DNA from: CAZODA01 sp964578485
Lineage (GTDB): Bacteria; Bacteroidota; Bacteroidia; Bacteroidales; Marinilabiliaceae
Reading direction: 5' to 3'
Length of the DNA stretch: 64,000 nt
Assembly: GCA_964578485.1 (NCBI GenBank)
Contig: CAZODA010000008.1
Location: forward strand, 1 to 64,000
This document shows, one piece after another, positions 52,267 through 61,485 of the stretch. The translations under genes were made by a program, and so were the position numbers. The stretch's first letter is position 1, and each line of letters starts with the position of its first letter. The notes beneath the pieces are model-generated. The model did no database searches. It was not told where the DNA came from and saw only the letters and a program-made list of their open reading frames with translations.

Positions 52267-52345
52267 TGCGGCTTGAGCACAAAAGATTAATCTTATGTTT
52301 CCTCTTCAAGGCACCGGAAGTGAGGATGTTCACCAGCATGGTGCA
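52267..52345 (+). repeat. Right copy of the inverted repeat flanking the RiPP cassette
   Basis: The plus strand reads AGCACAAAAGATTAATCT, then CCTCTTCAAGG-N2-CCGG and a diverging tail. This corresponds to the minus strand of 42487-42562. Identity by eye is about three quarters, highest in the first 45 bases. Together with the left copy it brackets the LytTR-to-HlyD gene set. Confidence 0.65.
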
Positions 52346-52506
52346 TTGCCATTTTCAAGGTGGCAGACGAAACTTAATCTTGGTCGTTGAGCGAAGTCGA
52401 AACTTGGTTGTTTTGAGCGTAGCGAAATCCCATATACCGCGTGAGCGGGAGACGGGAGAGCGAAGTCGAAACGCCCGAATTAAAAATGAAGGAATGGAAA
52501 ATTACG

Positions 52507-52650
52507 AATGAAGAAATGAAGAAATGAAGGAATGAAGGAATGAAGAAATGAAGAAATGAAGGAATGAAGAAATGAAGGAATGAAGAAATGAAGGAATGAA
52601 GGAATGAAGGAATGAAGAAATGAAGGAATGAAAAAATGAAGGAATGAAAA
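52507..52650. repeat. Tandem array of an 8-base unit (RAATGAAG)
   Basis: About 18 copies of RAATGAAG, where R alternates between A and G, run head to tail. The array is flanked on both sides by AAAATTACGAATGA. Because the unit is not a multiple of three, no frame is favoured. The minus-strand open frame through it (a repeat of FLHSFIPS-type peptides) is a by-product. Confidence 0.85.
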
Positions 52651-52746
52651 ATTACGAATGATCAATTATGAAATATGACTGATAACCAAAAACTCGAAAC
52701 TCTAAACCCTTCTAAACGACGTAGTCCTCAACTTTTCAACTTATAA

Positions 52747-52807
52747 CTCATCACTTATCACTTATCACTGTTTTACTGTTAACTGATGACTGATGACTGA
52801 TGACTGA
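52747..52807. repeat. Short tandem repeats of CACTTAT and ACTGATG units
   Basis: Two adjacent simple arrays with 7-base units occur here, about three copies each. They are of the kind often seen in Bacteroidota intergenic DNA. No function is apparent. Confidence 0.6.
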
Positions 52808-53039
52808 ACCCAGGATGCTTCGGGTACATTAAAAAAGAACAACTTTTTTGTTTAAGTTTGTTATTGATGAATTTAAATAATATTAATCTATAATGTAACG
52901 AACAATTCAGGGAGATTTGGGAAGTAAGTTAGCATTTTGTTTTACATCGGCTTTTGTTTTTGTGGACAGAAAGAATTACTGCATATCTTAGATTTTCATT
53001 AATTAAGCCCTAACTTGCAAGCATGGAAATAACAGGAAT

Positions 53040-54287
53040 ATGATGAGAACAATAAATAAGAAAAAAATCATAAATGATCCTGTGCACGGTTTTATTTCAA
53101 TACCGGGCGAATTGCTTTTTGATATAATAGAGCACCCTTATATTCAGCGACTGAGATGGATAAAGCAGCTTGGAATGTCCTTATTGATATTTCCCGGTGC
53201 AACGCATACCCGATTTGAACATACTTTAGGGAGTATGCATTTGATGAGTTCTGCGGTTGATACATTGAGACAAAAAGGATATGATATTAGTAATGAAGAA
53301 TCTGAGGCTGTTCATGCTGCAATTTTAATGCATGATTTGGGTCATGGTCCTTTTTCTCATGTTTTAGAAAACAGCATTGTAAAAGGAGTTCCACATGAGG
53401 AGATTTCTCTGCTTTTTATGAAACGCTTGAACTCCCATTTTGATGGGCGTTTGGCTATGGCAATAGAAATATTCAGCAATCAATATCATAAGCAGTTCTT
53501 ACATCAGTTGGTAAGTAGTCAGCTTGATATGGATAGACTTGACTATCTGCTTAGGGATAGTTTTTATACCGGGGTTTCCGAGGGTGTTGTTGGGTCGGAG
53601 CGGATAATTAAAATGCTTCAAATAAAGGATGATCAATTAGTTGTGGAGGCCAAAGGTATTTATTCTATTGAAAAGTTTTTAATAGCGCGACGCTTAATGT
53701 ATTGGCAGGTTTATTTGCATAAAACTGCAATTGTTGCTGAAAAGATGCTTAATAATGTATTTCGAAGAGTTAGAGAATTAACCAAACAGGGCAAGGAAGC
53801 AAAATCAACAGCAAATTTGGATTTTTTTATACAGAATTTTTGGACACTTGACGATTTTAAAAGTAAGCCGGAGGTTCTTTCTAATTTCGCTCTTCTTGAC
53901 GATAATGATATAATGAGTGCTCTTAAAGTTTGGTCCTTGAATCCGGATAAGGTTTTGTCCACTCTTGCCATGGGTTTGCTCAAACGTAATTTATTGGCAA
54001 TTGAAATTCAGGAAGCTCAATTTGATGATAGTTATATTGCAGCGTTTAAAAAACAGCTTATTGAAGTCTTACAATTAAATAATGATGAAGATGTTGATTA
54101 TTTTGTCTTTACAGGGTCCATTTCAAACAATGCCTATAATATTCTTGATGACAGAATAAATATTCTTTGTCGTGATAATACCATCAAAGATATATCAGAG
54201 GCTTCGGATATGCTTGATTTATCAGTATTAGGGAAAACTGTAAAAAAAGAAATTCTTTGTTATCCAAAGATGCTAAGGAGGTATTAA
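53040..54287 (+). CDS. HD-superfamily phosphohydrolase (dGTPase-like)
   Basis: The 415-residue protein starts with NDPVHGFISIPGELLFDII. It then shows RLRWIKQLGMSLLIFPGATHTRFEHTLG and the metal-binding HDLGHGPFSH motif near residue 98. The later motif SQLDMDRLDYLLRDSFYTG near 161 completes the HD-domain set of the dNTPase/SAMHD1-like family. Such enzymes hydrolyse (d)NTPs or related nucleotides, and the exact substrate is open. It sits directly upstream of lpxD, an arrangement I recall from other Bacteroidota. Confidence 0.88.
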   Translation: MMRTINKKKIINDPVHGFISIPGELLFDIIEHPYIQRLRWIKQLGMSLLIFPGATHTRFEHTLGSMHLMSSAVDTLRQKGYDISNEESEAVHAAILMHDLGHGPFSHVLENSIVKGVPHEEISLLFMKRLNSHFDGRLAMAIEIFSNQYHKQFLHQLVSSQLDMDRLDYLLRDSFYTGVSEGVVGSERIIKMLQIKDDQLVVEAKGIYSIEKFLIARRLMYWQVYLHKTAIVAEKMLNNVFRRVRELTKQGKEAKSTANLDFFIQNFWTLDDFKSKPEVLSNFALLDDNDIMSALKVWSLNPDKVLSTLAMGLLKRNLLAIEIQEAQFDDSYIAAFKKQLIEVLQLNNDEDVDYFVFTGSISNNAYNILDDRINILCRDNTIKDISEASDMLDLSVLGKTVKKEILCYPKMLRRY

Positions 54288-54306
54288 TGCGTTTCATATA
54301 ATGAGA

Positions 54307-54322
54307 TATTTTTGTATTTTTG
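54307..54322 (+). promoter_or_regulatory. Two candidate -7 boxes upstream of lpxD
   Basis: TATTTTTG occurs twice, at 54307-54314 and 54315-54322, each matching TAnnTTTG. For the second, TTTC at 54292-54295 stands at the -33 position. The leader to the ATG at 54341 would be about 12-20 bases. lpxD can therefore start its own transcript after the HD gene. Confidence 0.45.
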
Positions 54323-54340
54323 CAGGAAATTTTACATAAC

Positions 54341-55369
54341 ATGGAGTTCACTGCTCAACAGATAGCACTATTTATTCAAGGGGAAATAGAAGGGAATCCT
54401 GATGCAATAGTCAGAGATGTCTCTAAGATTGAAGAAGGAAGGCCTGAAACGCTTTCTTTTTTGGCCAATCCAAAATACACAGCTTATATTTATGAAACTG
54501 AAGCTTCGGTGGTAATTGTTAATGACAATTTTATCCCTGAAAAGGAGGTTAAGGCTACTTTAATTCGTGTTAAAGATGCTTACAGGGCATTAGCTAGCTT
54601 GTTACGTTTATATCAGGATTCATTACCCAAAAAGCAAGGTGTTGAACAACCATCTTTTATTGATTCAACTGCTGTTATCGGAAATTCTGTTTATATTGGA
54701 GCTTTCAGTTATATAGCCGAGAAAGTTATAATTGGCGATAATGTGCAGATATATCCTCAGGTTTATATTGGCGATAATGTAGAGATAGGAAATAACACAA
54801 TTATTTATCCGGGAGTAAAAATTTATCACGGATGTAAAGTTGGTGCCAATTGTGTAATACATGCCGGGGCTGTAATTGGTTCTGATGGCTTTGGTTTTGC
54901 ACCCGATGAGAGTGGTAATTACGAAAAGATATATCAGATTGGAAATGTTATCTTAGAAGATGATGTTGAGATAGGTGCAAATACTACTATCGACAGGGCA
55001 ACTATGGGATCAACCATCATTCGTAAAGGTGTTAAACTCGATAATCTGATACAAATAGCCCATAATGTAGAAATTGGAGAAAACAGTGTTTTAGCAGCTC
55101 AAGTCGGAATAGCAGGGAGCTCTAAAATTGGTAAAAATGTGATGTTTGGTGGCCAGGTTGGCATTTCGGGCCATATTACAATTGCCGATAATGTAAAACT
55201 TGCCGCACAAAGTGGAGTGGGTAAAAGTATAGTAAAAGAAAGTCAAGTTCAAATGGGGTCTCCCTCGTTTGAGGCATTTCAATATAATAAAGCTTATGTT
55301 ATTTTCAGGAAATTGCCAGAATTACTTAAGAGAATTGAGGATCTTGAAAAATTAGGTGCTGAAAAATAA
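54341..55369 (+). CDS. lpxD: UDP-3-O-acyl-glucosamine N-acyltransferase LpxD
   Basis: The protein has the LpxD N-terminal uridine-binding domain (SKIEEGRPETLSFLANPKY). A left-handed beta-helix of hexapeptide repeats follows (VIGDNVQIYPQVYIGDNVEIGNNTIIYPG), with the catalytic histidine in LDNLIQIAHNVEIGENS. It N-acylates UDP-3-O-acyl-glucosamine in lipid A synthesis. I chose the ATG at 54341. A TTG seven codons upstream lies inside the promoter boxes and is unlikely. Confidence 0.94.
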   Translation: MEFTAQQIALFIQGEIEGNPDAIVRDVSKIEEGRPETLSFLANPKYTAYIYETEASVVIVNDNFIPEKEVKATLIRVKDAYRALASLLRLYQDSLPKKQGVEQPSFIDSTAVIGNSVYIGAFSYIAEKVIIGDNVQIYPQVYIGDNVEIGNNTIIYPGVKIYHGCKVGANCVIHAGAVIGSDGFGFAPDESGNYEKIYQIGNVILEDDVEIGANTTIDRATMGSTIIRKGVKLDNLIQIAHNVEIGENSVLAAQVGIAGSSKIGKNVMFGGQVGISGHITIADNVKLAAQSGVGKSIVKESQVQMGSPSFEAFQYNKAYVIFRKLPELLKRIEDLEKLGAEK

Positions 55370-55453
55370 TTAATAGTAATTTGATTTAATTTTAATTTAA
55401 GAAAATATTATGTTTCCTGTTCTACCTGTAATGGACAGGTAAAATATTTAAAT

Positions 55454-56857
55454 ATGGCTGAAAAACAAACAACGCTGAAAAAATCTGTTACGCTTGAAGG
55501 TCCCGGCTTGCATACAGGTGTAAATGTAAAACTTAGCTTAAACCCTGCTGAAGATAATTATGGATACCGGATTAGACGAATTGATATGGAGGGGCAGCCT
55601 GTTATGAAGGCCTTGGTTGATCACGTTGTATATACCGAAAGAGGTACCGTTTTGCAGGAGGGGGAACTTAGGGTTAGCACGATAGAACATTGTATGGCTG
55701 CATTGCGTGGTATGGGCGTAGATAATTGTCGTATAGACTTGGATGGACCTGAAGCACCTATACTTGACGGGAGCTCAAAGTTTTTTGTTGAAGCAATTAA
55801 ACAGGCAGGTATCGTTGAATTGAAAGCTGGTCGTGAATATTTTGAGATACGTGAAAAGATGATGGTAGAAGATCCTGAAACCGGTAGTTATATTATTGCA
55901 TTACCGGATAATGGTTTTTCAGCACAAATAATGATATCATTTGACAAATCGCTACACCTTGCAAATCAGTTTGCCACTATCGAATCTTTAGATGCCTTTG
56001 AGTCGGAAATATCGATGTGTCGTACTTTTGTATTTCTTCACGAACTTGAACCCCTATTAAAAAACAACCTCATTAAGGGTGGAGACCTCGATAATGCTAT
56101 TATCATAATTGATAAACCTGTTTCCCAAGAAGAATTAGATCACTTAGCTACTTTGTTTAATAAGCCAAAGGTGGAGGTAAGACCAACCGGGATTCTCAAT
56201 AACTTGGAACTACATTATACCAATGAGCCTGCACGTCATAAGCTTCTTGATGTTATTGGAGACCTCGCTTTATGCGGTTCTCCTATAAAAGGACGCATTA
56301 TTGCTAATAAACCTGGACATAAAATTAATGCAGAGTTTGCACGCTTGCTGAGGAAGGAAATTCGTAAACGTCAGTTAAAAATAGATGCGCCATTTTATGA
56401 CCCTAATATTGAGCCTGTTTTTGATATAAATCAAATCAAAGCTATGTTGCCCCATAGGCCTCCGTTTTTATTGGTCGATAAGATCATTGATATTAAAGAA
56501 AAAATAGTAGTAGGGGTGAAAAATGTTACTATGAATGAGCCATATTTTAAAGGACATTTCCCCGACGAACCGGTTATGCCGGGTGTACTTATTGTGGAAG
56601 CTATGGCCCAATGTGGAGGCATCTTGGTATTAGGTCAAATAGATGATCCGCATACTTATAGCACTTATTTTTTAAAAATTGACAACATTAAATTTAGGAA
56701 AAAAGTTGTGCCCGGAGATACCTTGGTATTTAAATTAGAATTGATGACTGAGATTAGAAGAGGAATAGCAAATATGAAAGGCATTGCATTTGTTGGTGAT
56801 ACCATAGTGACTGAGGGTGAGTTTATGGCACAAATAGTAAAAAATAAAGAGGAATAA
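55454..56857 (+). CDS. lpxC/fabZ: Bifunctional LpxC deacetylase / FabZ dehydratase
   Basis: Residues 1-310 are LpxC with the zinc-binding STIEHCMAAL near 78, HYTNEPARHKLLDVIGDLAL near 255 and GHKIN near 288. From about residue 325, MLPHRPPFLLVDKIID starts a FabZ hot-dog domain with GHFPDEPVMPGVLIVEAMAQ near 373. The first enzyme commits UDP-acyl-GlcNAc to lipid A and the second dehydrates 3-hydroxyacyl-ACP. This fusion is characteristic of Bacteroidota and Chlorobi. Confidence 0.95.
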   Translation: MAEKQTTLKKSVTLEGPGLHTGVNVKLSLNPAEDNYGYRIRRIDMEGQPVMKALVDHVVYTERGTVLQEGELRVSTIEHCMAALRGMGVDNCRIDLDGPEAPILDGSSKFFVEAIKQAGIVELKAGREYFEIREKMMVEDPETGSYIIALPDNGFSAQIMISFDKSLHLANQFATIESLDAFESEISMCRTFVFLHELEPLLKNNLIKGGDLDNAIIIIDKPVSQEELDHLATLFNKPKVEVRPTGILNNLELHYTNEPARHKLLDVIGDLALCGSPIKGRIIANKPGHKINAEFARLLRKEIRKRQLKIDAPFYDPNIEPVFDINQIKAMLPHRPPFLLVDKIIDIKEKIVVGVKNVTMNEPYFKGHFPDEPVMPGVLIVEAMAQCGGILVLGQIDDPHTYSTYFLKIDNIKFRKKVVPGDTLVFKLELMTEIRRGIANMKGIAFVGDTIVTEGEFMAQIVKNKEE

Positions 56858-56889
56858 AAAATAATAAGTCCGGAATCAAAAAAAATATA

Positions 56890-57675
56890 ATGAAGCAACC
56901 TTTAGCATATATTCACCCTGAGGCTAAAATAGCCCCTAATGTTGTAATCGATCCTTTTGTTACTATTGATAAAAATGTTGTAATTGGCGAAGGAACCAGG
57001 ATTGGGTCGAATGTTACTATTTTGGAAGGCACCAGGATAGGTAAAAATTGCAATATTTTTCCCGGTGCAGTAATCGGAGCAATCCCCCAGGATTTAAAAT
57101 TTGCAGGTGAAGAAACAACCGCAGAGATAGGCGATAATACCACTATCAGGGAATTTGTGACTGTAAACCGTGGAACAAAAGCAAAAGGAAAAACTATTGT
57201 TGGAAATAATTGCCTTCTTATGGCCTATGTGCATATTGCACATGATTGTATTATAGGATCTAATGTTATTCTTGTTAATAGTGTTCAGGTAGCAGGAGAA
57301 GTTATTATTTCAGATTATGCCATTGTTGGTGGAATGTCGGCAATTCATCAATTTGTACATATTGGTGCACATGTTATGATTGCCGGAGGTTCATTAGTTG
57401 GTAAAGATGTACCTCCATATATTAAAGCCGGTCGTGAACGCTTGTCCTATGCCGGTGTAAATTCTATAGGGCTTAGACGACGAAGTTTTACTGATGAGCA
57501 AATTCGAGGCATACAAGATTGTTATAGGGTTTTATTTCAATCAAATTTGAATAATTCTGATGCAATTGCACGTATTGAAACTGAACTCCCTGCATCTAAC
57601 GAACGTGATGAAATTATTTTGTTTGTAAAAAATTCACAACGTGGCATTATAAAAGGATATAAGCAGGAGGAATAA
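56890..57675 (+). CDS. lpxA: UDP-N-acetylglucosamine acyltransferase LpxA
   Basis: The 261-residue protein is a hexapeptide-repeat beta-helix with IHPEAKIAPNVVIDPFV at the start. The catalytic histidine is in LLMAYVHIAHDCIIGSN near 120, and a C-terminal helical domain contains GLRRRSFTDEQI. It performs the first step of lipid A synthesis. It is the third gene of the lpxD-lpxC/fabZ-lpxA run and lies 32 bases after lpxC/fabZ. Confidence 0.95.
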   Translation: MKQPLAYIHPEAKIAPNVVIDPFVTIDKNVVIGEGTRIGSNVTILEGTRIGKNCNIFPGAVIGAIPQDLKFAGEETTAEIGDNTTIREFVTVNRGTKAKGKTIVGNNCLLMAYVHIAHDCIIGSNVILVNSVQVAGEVIISDYAIVGGMSAIHQFVHIGAHVMIAGGSLVGKDVPPYIKAGRERLSYAGVNSIGLRRRSFTDEQIRGIQDCYRVLFQSNLNNSDAIARIETELPASNERDEIILFVKNSQRGIIKGYKQEE

Positions 57676-57760
57676 AAGTTTTCTTGCTTATAGAGTATAG
57701 CATTGATCTTAAATTTTTAAGCTAAAGTTGTTTTTGTGTTTTCATTATATTGAAAACAAA

Positions 57761-58822
57761 TTATTCGTCAGCCCCTTGGGAGTTTAGATTTGCTGGTTTT
57801 AATGGGTCTTCACTAAGTTGTGCATACTCCTTTCTATTATTAAAAATATCAATAGCCATATAAATTGCAGAAAGAAAGGAATGATGATCAGCTTTGCCTT
57901 GGCCGGCAATTTCAAATGCAGTACCGTGGTCGGGTGAAGTGCGGATAATTGGAAGGCCTGCAGTAAAATTTACTCCGGTTGAGAAACACAATGCTTTAAA
58001 AGGTGCCAGTCCTTGATCGTGGTACATAGCCAAAATTGCATCAAACTTTTTTAAGGCATCTTGTGCAAATAAACCATCTGCAGGGTAGGGCCCAAAGGCA
58101 AGTATTCCTTCTTCACGAGCTGCATCAATTGCAGGTGCAATAATTTCTTTTTCTTCAGATCCCAGCAGTCCATCATCTCCTGCATGTGGATTAAGTCCTA
58201 AAACGCCAATTTGGGGTTTACGTATATTGAAATCAACTTTCAGACTATCATTTAAAATCACAATTTTCTCCAGAATTTTTTCCTTAGAAAGTGAAGACGG
58301 CACATCTTTAAGAGGAATATGCCCTGTTACAACACCTACCTTGAGAAAATCACAGGCCATTAGCATTAACGGTTTTCCCTTAAATATGCTGCTAAGATAT
58401 TCGGTGTGTCCGGGAAAGTTAAAATTTTCAGATTGGATGGCTTTTTTATTTATCGGAGCTGTTACCAAAACATCGGCATGTGCATTTTTAATATCCTCAA
58501 CTGCTTTGTTAAGTGATGTTAAGGCTGCTTGTCCGCTTGATTCAGTTGTTTTACCCAATTCAACTCTGATATTGTCATCCAAGCAGTTTACAATATTAAA
58601 TCTTTTTGGATGTGCTTCTTCAGCTGTTCGGATATTATTTAAACTTATAGAAGGTAAGTTTAAAGCCTTCCTGTGATAGGCAGCAACTTTTGAAGAACCA
58701 TAGATAATTGGTGTACATAATTCTAATATACGTGAATCGGTAAAGGATTTTAATATTACTTCATAACCAATACCATTGATATCACCCTGAGATATTGCAA
58801 TTTTAATTTTGTTTGAATACAT
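57761..58822 (-). CDS. pdxA: 4-hydroxythreonine-4-phosphate dehydrogenase PdxA
   Basis: The protein begins KIKIAISQGDINGIGYEVI. It contains VLVTAPINKKAI, FPGHTEYLSSIF and the metal-binding GLNPHAGDDGLLGSEE and AMYHDQGLAPFK. PdxA oxidises 4-hydroxythreonine phosphate in the DXP-dependent vitamin B6 pathway. The ATG at 58822 is preferred. An ATG 15 codons upstream would overlap the aminopeptidase gene by 41 bases. It is probably co-transcribed with the upstream aminopeptidase gene. Confidence 0.94.
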   Translation of the reverse strand: MYSNKIKIAISQGDINGIGYEVILKSFTDSRILELCTPIIYGSSKVAAYHRKALNLPSISLNNIRTAEEAHPKRFNIVNCLDDNIRVELGKTTESSGQAALTSLNKAVEDIKNAHADVLVTAPINKKAIQSENFNFPGHTEYLSSIFKGKPLMLMACDFLKVGVVTGHIPLKDVPSSLSKEKILEKIVILNDSLKVDFNIRKPQIGVLGLNPHAGDDGLLGSEEKEIIAPAIDAAREEGILAFGPYPADGLFAQDALKKFDAILAMYHDQGLAPFKALCFSTGVNFTAGLPIIRTSPDHGTAFEIAGQGKADHHSFLSAIYMAIDIFNNRKEYAQLSEDPLKPANLNSQGADE

Positions 58823-58826
58823 AAGA

Positions 58827-60287
58827 TTAAAAATTTTTTTTCTTGTTTTGGGATACAAGATTTTCAAAAAAGCGAAATAGAAGTCTTACTCCGATGCCAG
58901 TGCCACCAACGGGTCGGTAACCTGATTTTTTGTTAAGAAATACAGGCCCTGCAATATCGAGATGGATCCAAGGATCTTCAATAAATTTAGATAGAAATTT
59001 ACCTGCATTAATTGCTCCTCCTTCGCGATCGCCAACATTCTTTATATCGGCAACATCCGATTTTATACTTTCATCATAATCATCCCAGAAAGGAAACCAT
59101 ACAAGTCTTTCACATACTTCATCACCTGCCTTTCCCAACTTTTTCATAATTTCTTCGTCGGCGGTTCCCATTGCAACAATGCCATGTATGCCTATTGCTA
59201 AGGCTGCATTTCCTGTTAAGGTTGCTAAATCAATTACTAAGTTGGGTGAATAATGTTTCGAAAATATAAGGGCATCAGCTAATATAAGGCGTCCTTCGGC
59301 ATCAGTATTTAAAACTTCAACAGTTGTATTATTGGCCATTTTTAAAATATCACCCGGTACCATTGCATTGCTGCCAATTCTGTTATCGGTAGCAGGTATC
59401 AAGCCAACAACATAAATTGGTAATTCATTGGCTGATAATGCTACCATGGTGCCAATAACAGAGGCTGCACCTCCCATGTCGCATTTCATTGTATCCATGC
59501 TTCCGGCAGGGGTTTTTAAATTGAAACCACCGGTATCGAAGGTAACACCTTTTCCGATTATCACATAGGGTTTTTTATTTATTGCATTTTTAGGCTTCCA
59601 TTCAAGAACAGAAAAAGTGGGCGGATCTACACTGCCTCTGTTAACAGCGAGAAGTCCTGCCATCTTTAGGCTTTCAATTTTCTTTTTATTAAAGACCTCG
59701 GCTGTAAAACCATGTTTTTTTGAAAGAGCTGAAATTGTTTGTCCTAATTTTTCTGCATTTAAATAACCGACAGGTTCATTTACTAAATCGCGGGCCAAAT
59801 AAACAGATTCAATTACACCTGTTAATTTGTGAAGACAGCAGCCATTAATCTTAGGATTTACAATTATAATATTCAGGTCTTCTTTCTTTTTTGCCGAACT
59901 TTTATATTTATCGAAAGAATAGGCTCCAAGGGCAATCCCTTCAGCCATTGCAAGGGCAGTTTCTTGTTGATCAACCAAATCCATTATAGCTATTGAATTG
60001 AGTTTTTCCTTCTGTAATAGAGAAATCAATTCGGCTCCTTTGCGCCTGATATTTTCAATAAAACTGTACCTTGGATCGTTTAGTTCAGAAATTATTATAC
60101 CAACAAAATGGTCTAAACGATTGATGATCACAAATGGTATATCTTCATTTTCTTCCGGCTTGTTGCGGATGTAATTAATTTCTTTGTCAGAGAACTGAAA
60201 ATCTTTTAACTGAGTGGTGTCGCTGATAAGAAATATTTTGCTTATATCTTCAGGAACCTGTAAAGCGGTTTTTATTATAATAGACAT
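58827..60287 (-). CDS. pepA: Leucyl aminopeptidase (M17)
   Basis: The 486-residue protein has the M17 catalytic lysine region VIGKGVTFDTGGFNLKTPAG near residue 240 and the family signature NTDAEGRLILADAL near 325-338. The C-terminal YRPVGGTGIGVRLLFRF is also present. These proteins are two-metal cytoplasmic aminopeptidases. The first 170 residues are the variable N-terminal domain. It precedes pdxA by four bases. Confidence 0.93.
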   Translation of the reverse strand: MSIIIKTALQVPEDISKIFLISDTTQLKDFQFSDKEINYIRNKPEENEDIPFVIINRLDHFVGIIISELNDPRYSFIENIRRKGAELISLLQKEKLNSIAIMDLVDQQETALAMAEGIALGAYSFDKYKSSAKKKEDLNIIIVNPKINGCCLHKLTGVIESVYLARDLVNEPVGYLNAEKLGQTISALSKKHGFTAEVFNKKKIESLKMAGLLAVNRGSVDPPTFSVLEWKPKNAINKKPYVIIGKGVTFDTGGFNLKTPAGSMDTMKCDMGGAASVIGTMVALSANELPIYVVGLIPATDNRIGSNAMVPGDILKMANNTTVEVLNTDAEGRLILADALIFSKHYSPNLVIDLATLTGNAALAIGIHGIVAMGTADEEIMKKLGKAGDEVCERLVWFPFWDDYDESIKSDVADIKNVGDREGGAINAGKFLSKFIEDPWIHLDIAGPVFLNKKSGYRPVGGTGIGVRLLFRFFENLVSQNKKKNF

Positions 60288-60332
60288 ATTAATGTATTAA
60301 AAGTAACTCATTATAAGTTAGGATCTATGGCT

Positions 60333-61352
60333 TTAAATATCTTCCTTTTGTTCAGTGTTATGAAATTTTACAGAGTATAAAATTGATTCGGTTTGCCAAA
60401 CAAGATTTCTTTTTTTAGGCTCGTTGGGCAGATAAACATAACCATCGGTTACCACAACTCGTTGCGCATCTTTATCATAATGGGCAAACATTACAAAAGG
60501 GCCACCCATCATATCCCCAATAACTTTCCATAAACCCCTTAACTCTACAACTTCATGATTGTCAATTGAAAACTTTTTATAAGTAATAGGAAGATTGTGT
60601 TCTGTACTCATATAAGAACCATCTGAAGGTCCGGGAATATTAATTTTTAATAGTGAGTCGCGCTTGTGAAGAAGAAACTCCTTAGATAAAGTTTCTTCTC
60701 CTAAATAATCAAATTCATACAATATTAAACCTTGGCTTGATGTTGGAGTCTCAATCGACAACCAAGAAAAATCTTTGCTGCTTTTATTTTTTGTGTAAGT
60801 GTTTGGAATAGTAATATCGGCTAATCTCCAACGGTTTATAATTTCGTCACGAAGATCGGTGTCAACTAATTGACGTTGATAATTCATATTCCTTTGTCTC
60901 TCGGTACGAAGAATAAAACCTATTAATTTTATTTCGTTGTCCTTTATAAGTTGAAGGAAAGTTTCAGGAGTTTTTGCATTAAATTCAACCATAATTTGCC
61001 CCCTGGCCCACGATGTTTTGGAAAAAAATCGAACCCCTTCAGTCTCTATTTCAGGACCTATATTTGTTATAATAAGATTACGAAAGGTGTGAAAGCTTTC
61101 ACTGAAAGCATGATGGGGTGCAACAATAACATTGAAAATAGGCTCAACCTGTGGTAAACCATCCATGGGTTGTTTTAAAATTCTTAATAGGGATTCGCCC
61201 GTTTGGGTTTTGCTCCATTTATTGTCCATGATTACCAAAACTTCCCCCATTGACCCGCTTATATTTGGTTTATAATATGAACTGTCTTTACAACCTGAAA
61301 TCAACTGGGCTAAAATGGAAAGTAATAATACTGATTTTAATATTGTTTTCAT
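60333..61352 (-). CDS. DUF4837 family lipoprotein
   Basis: The 339-residue protein has a lipoprotein signal with lipobox LISGC (Cys21), then SGSMGEVLVIMDNKW. LRGLWKVIGDMMGGPFVMFAHYD occurs near 270. This is the DUF4837 pattern, a Bacteroidota-specific envelope family without known function. It lies between the aminopeptidase and lytic transglycosylase genes, with a terminator upstream at 61448-61482. Confidence 0.85.
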   Translation of the reverse strand: MKTILKSVLLLSILAQLISGCKDSSYYKPNISGSMGEVLVIMDNKWSKTQTGESLLRILKQPMDGLPQVEPIFNVIVAPHHAFSESFHTFRNLIITNIGPEIETEGVRFFSKTSWARGQIMVEFNAKTPETFLQLIKDNEIKLIGFILRTERQRNMNYQRQLVDTDLRDEIINRWRLADITIPNTYTKNKSSKDFSWLSIETPTSSQGLILYEFDYLGEETLSKEFLLHKRDSLLKINIPGPSDGSYMSTEHNLPITYKKFSIDNHEVVELRGLWKVIGDMMGGPFVMFAHYDKDAQRVVVTDGYVYLPNEPKKRNLVWQTESILYSVKFHNTEQKEDI

Positions 61353-61447
61353 AATTGTTCCGTTGTTTGTTGATTATTAAATGGATGATAGTGTAAAGCT
61401 AACTTATTGCGTGTTATAGGATATGTAATAAAGAAAAAGCAATATAC

Positions 61448-61482
61448 AAAAAAATTCCATCCCTTATGGATGGATTTTTTTA
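61448..61482. terminator. Rho-independent terminator after the lytic transglycosylase gene
   Basis: CCATCC and GGATGG, extended by A/T pairs, form a hairpin with a five-base loop. It is flanked by an A-run on the left (a U-run on the minus strand) and a T-run on the right. It lies four bases after the transglycosylase stop codon on the minus strand and can also work in the other direction. Confidence 0.75.
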
Positions 61483-61485
61483 AAA

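Larger units (their letters stand above)
51681..53039. other. 1.36 kb repeat-rich stretch without intact genes
   Basis: No intact gene is supported. The left third has a plus-strand frame open for 41 codons from 51851. It is interrupted by TAA at 51974-51976, then continues for 35 codons to 52084 with a protein-like end (IEELETEKFLRKEYE), possibly a decayed gene. The right flanking repeat of the peptide cassette is at about 52267-52345. An 8-base tandem array follows at about 52507-52650, then short tandem units near 52747-52807. The last 200 bases should include the promoter of the HD gene, which I cannot identify. Confidence 0.5.

Noticed and set aside
52480..52665. Minus-strand open frame reading FLHSFIPS repeats
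   Set aside because: It is only the translation of the 8-base tandem array, which is open in every frame.
58227..58676. Plus-strand open frame of 149 codons opposite pdxA
   Set aside because: pdxA is conserved over its full length here. The antisense frame reflects codon bias only.
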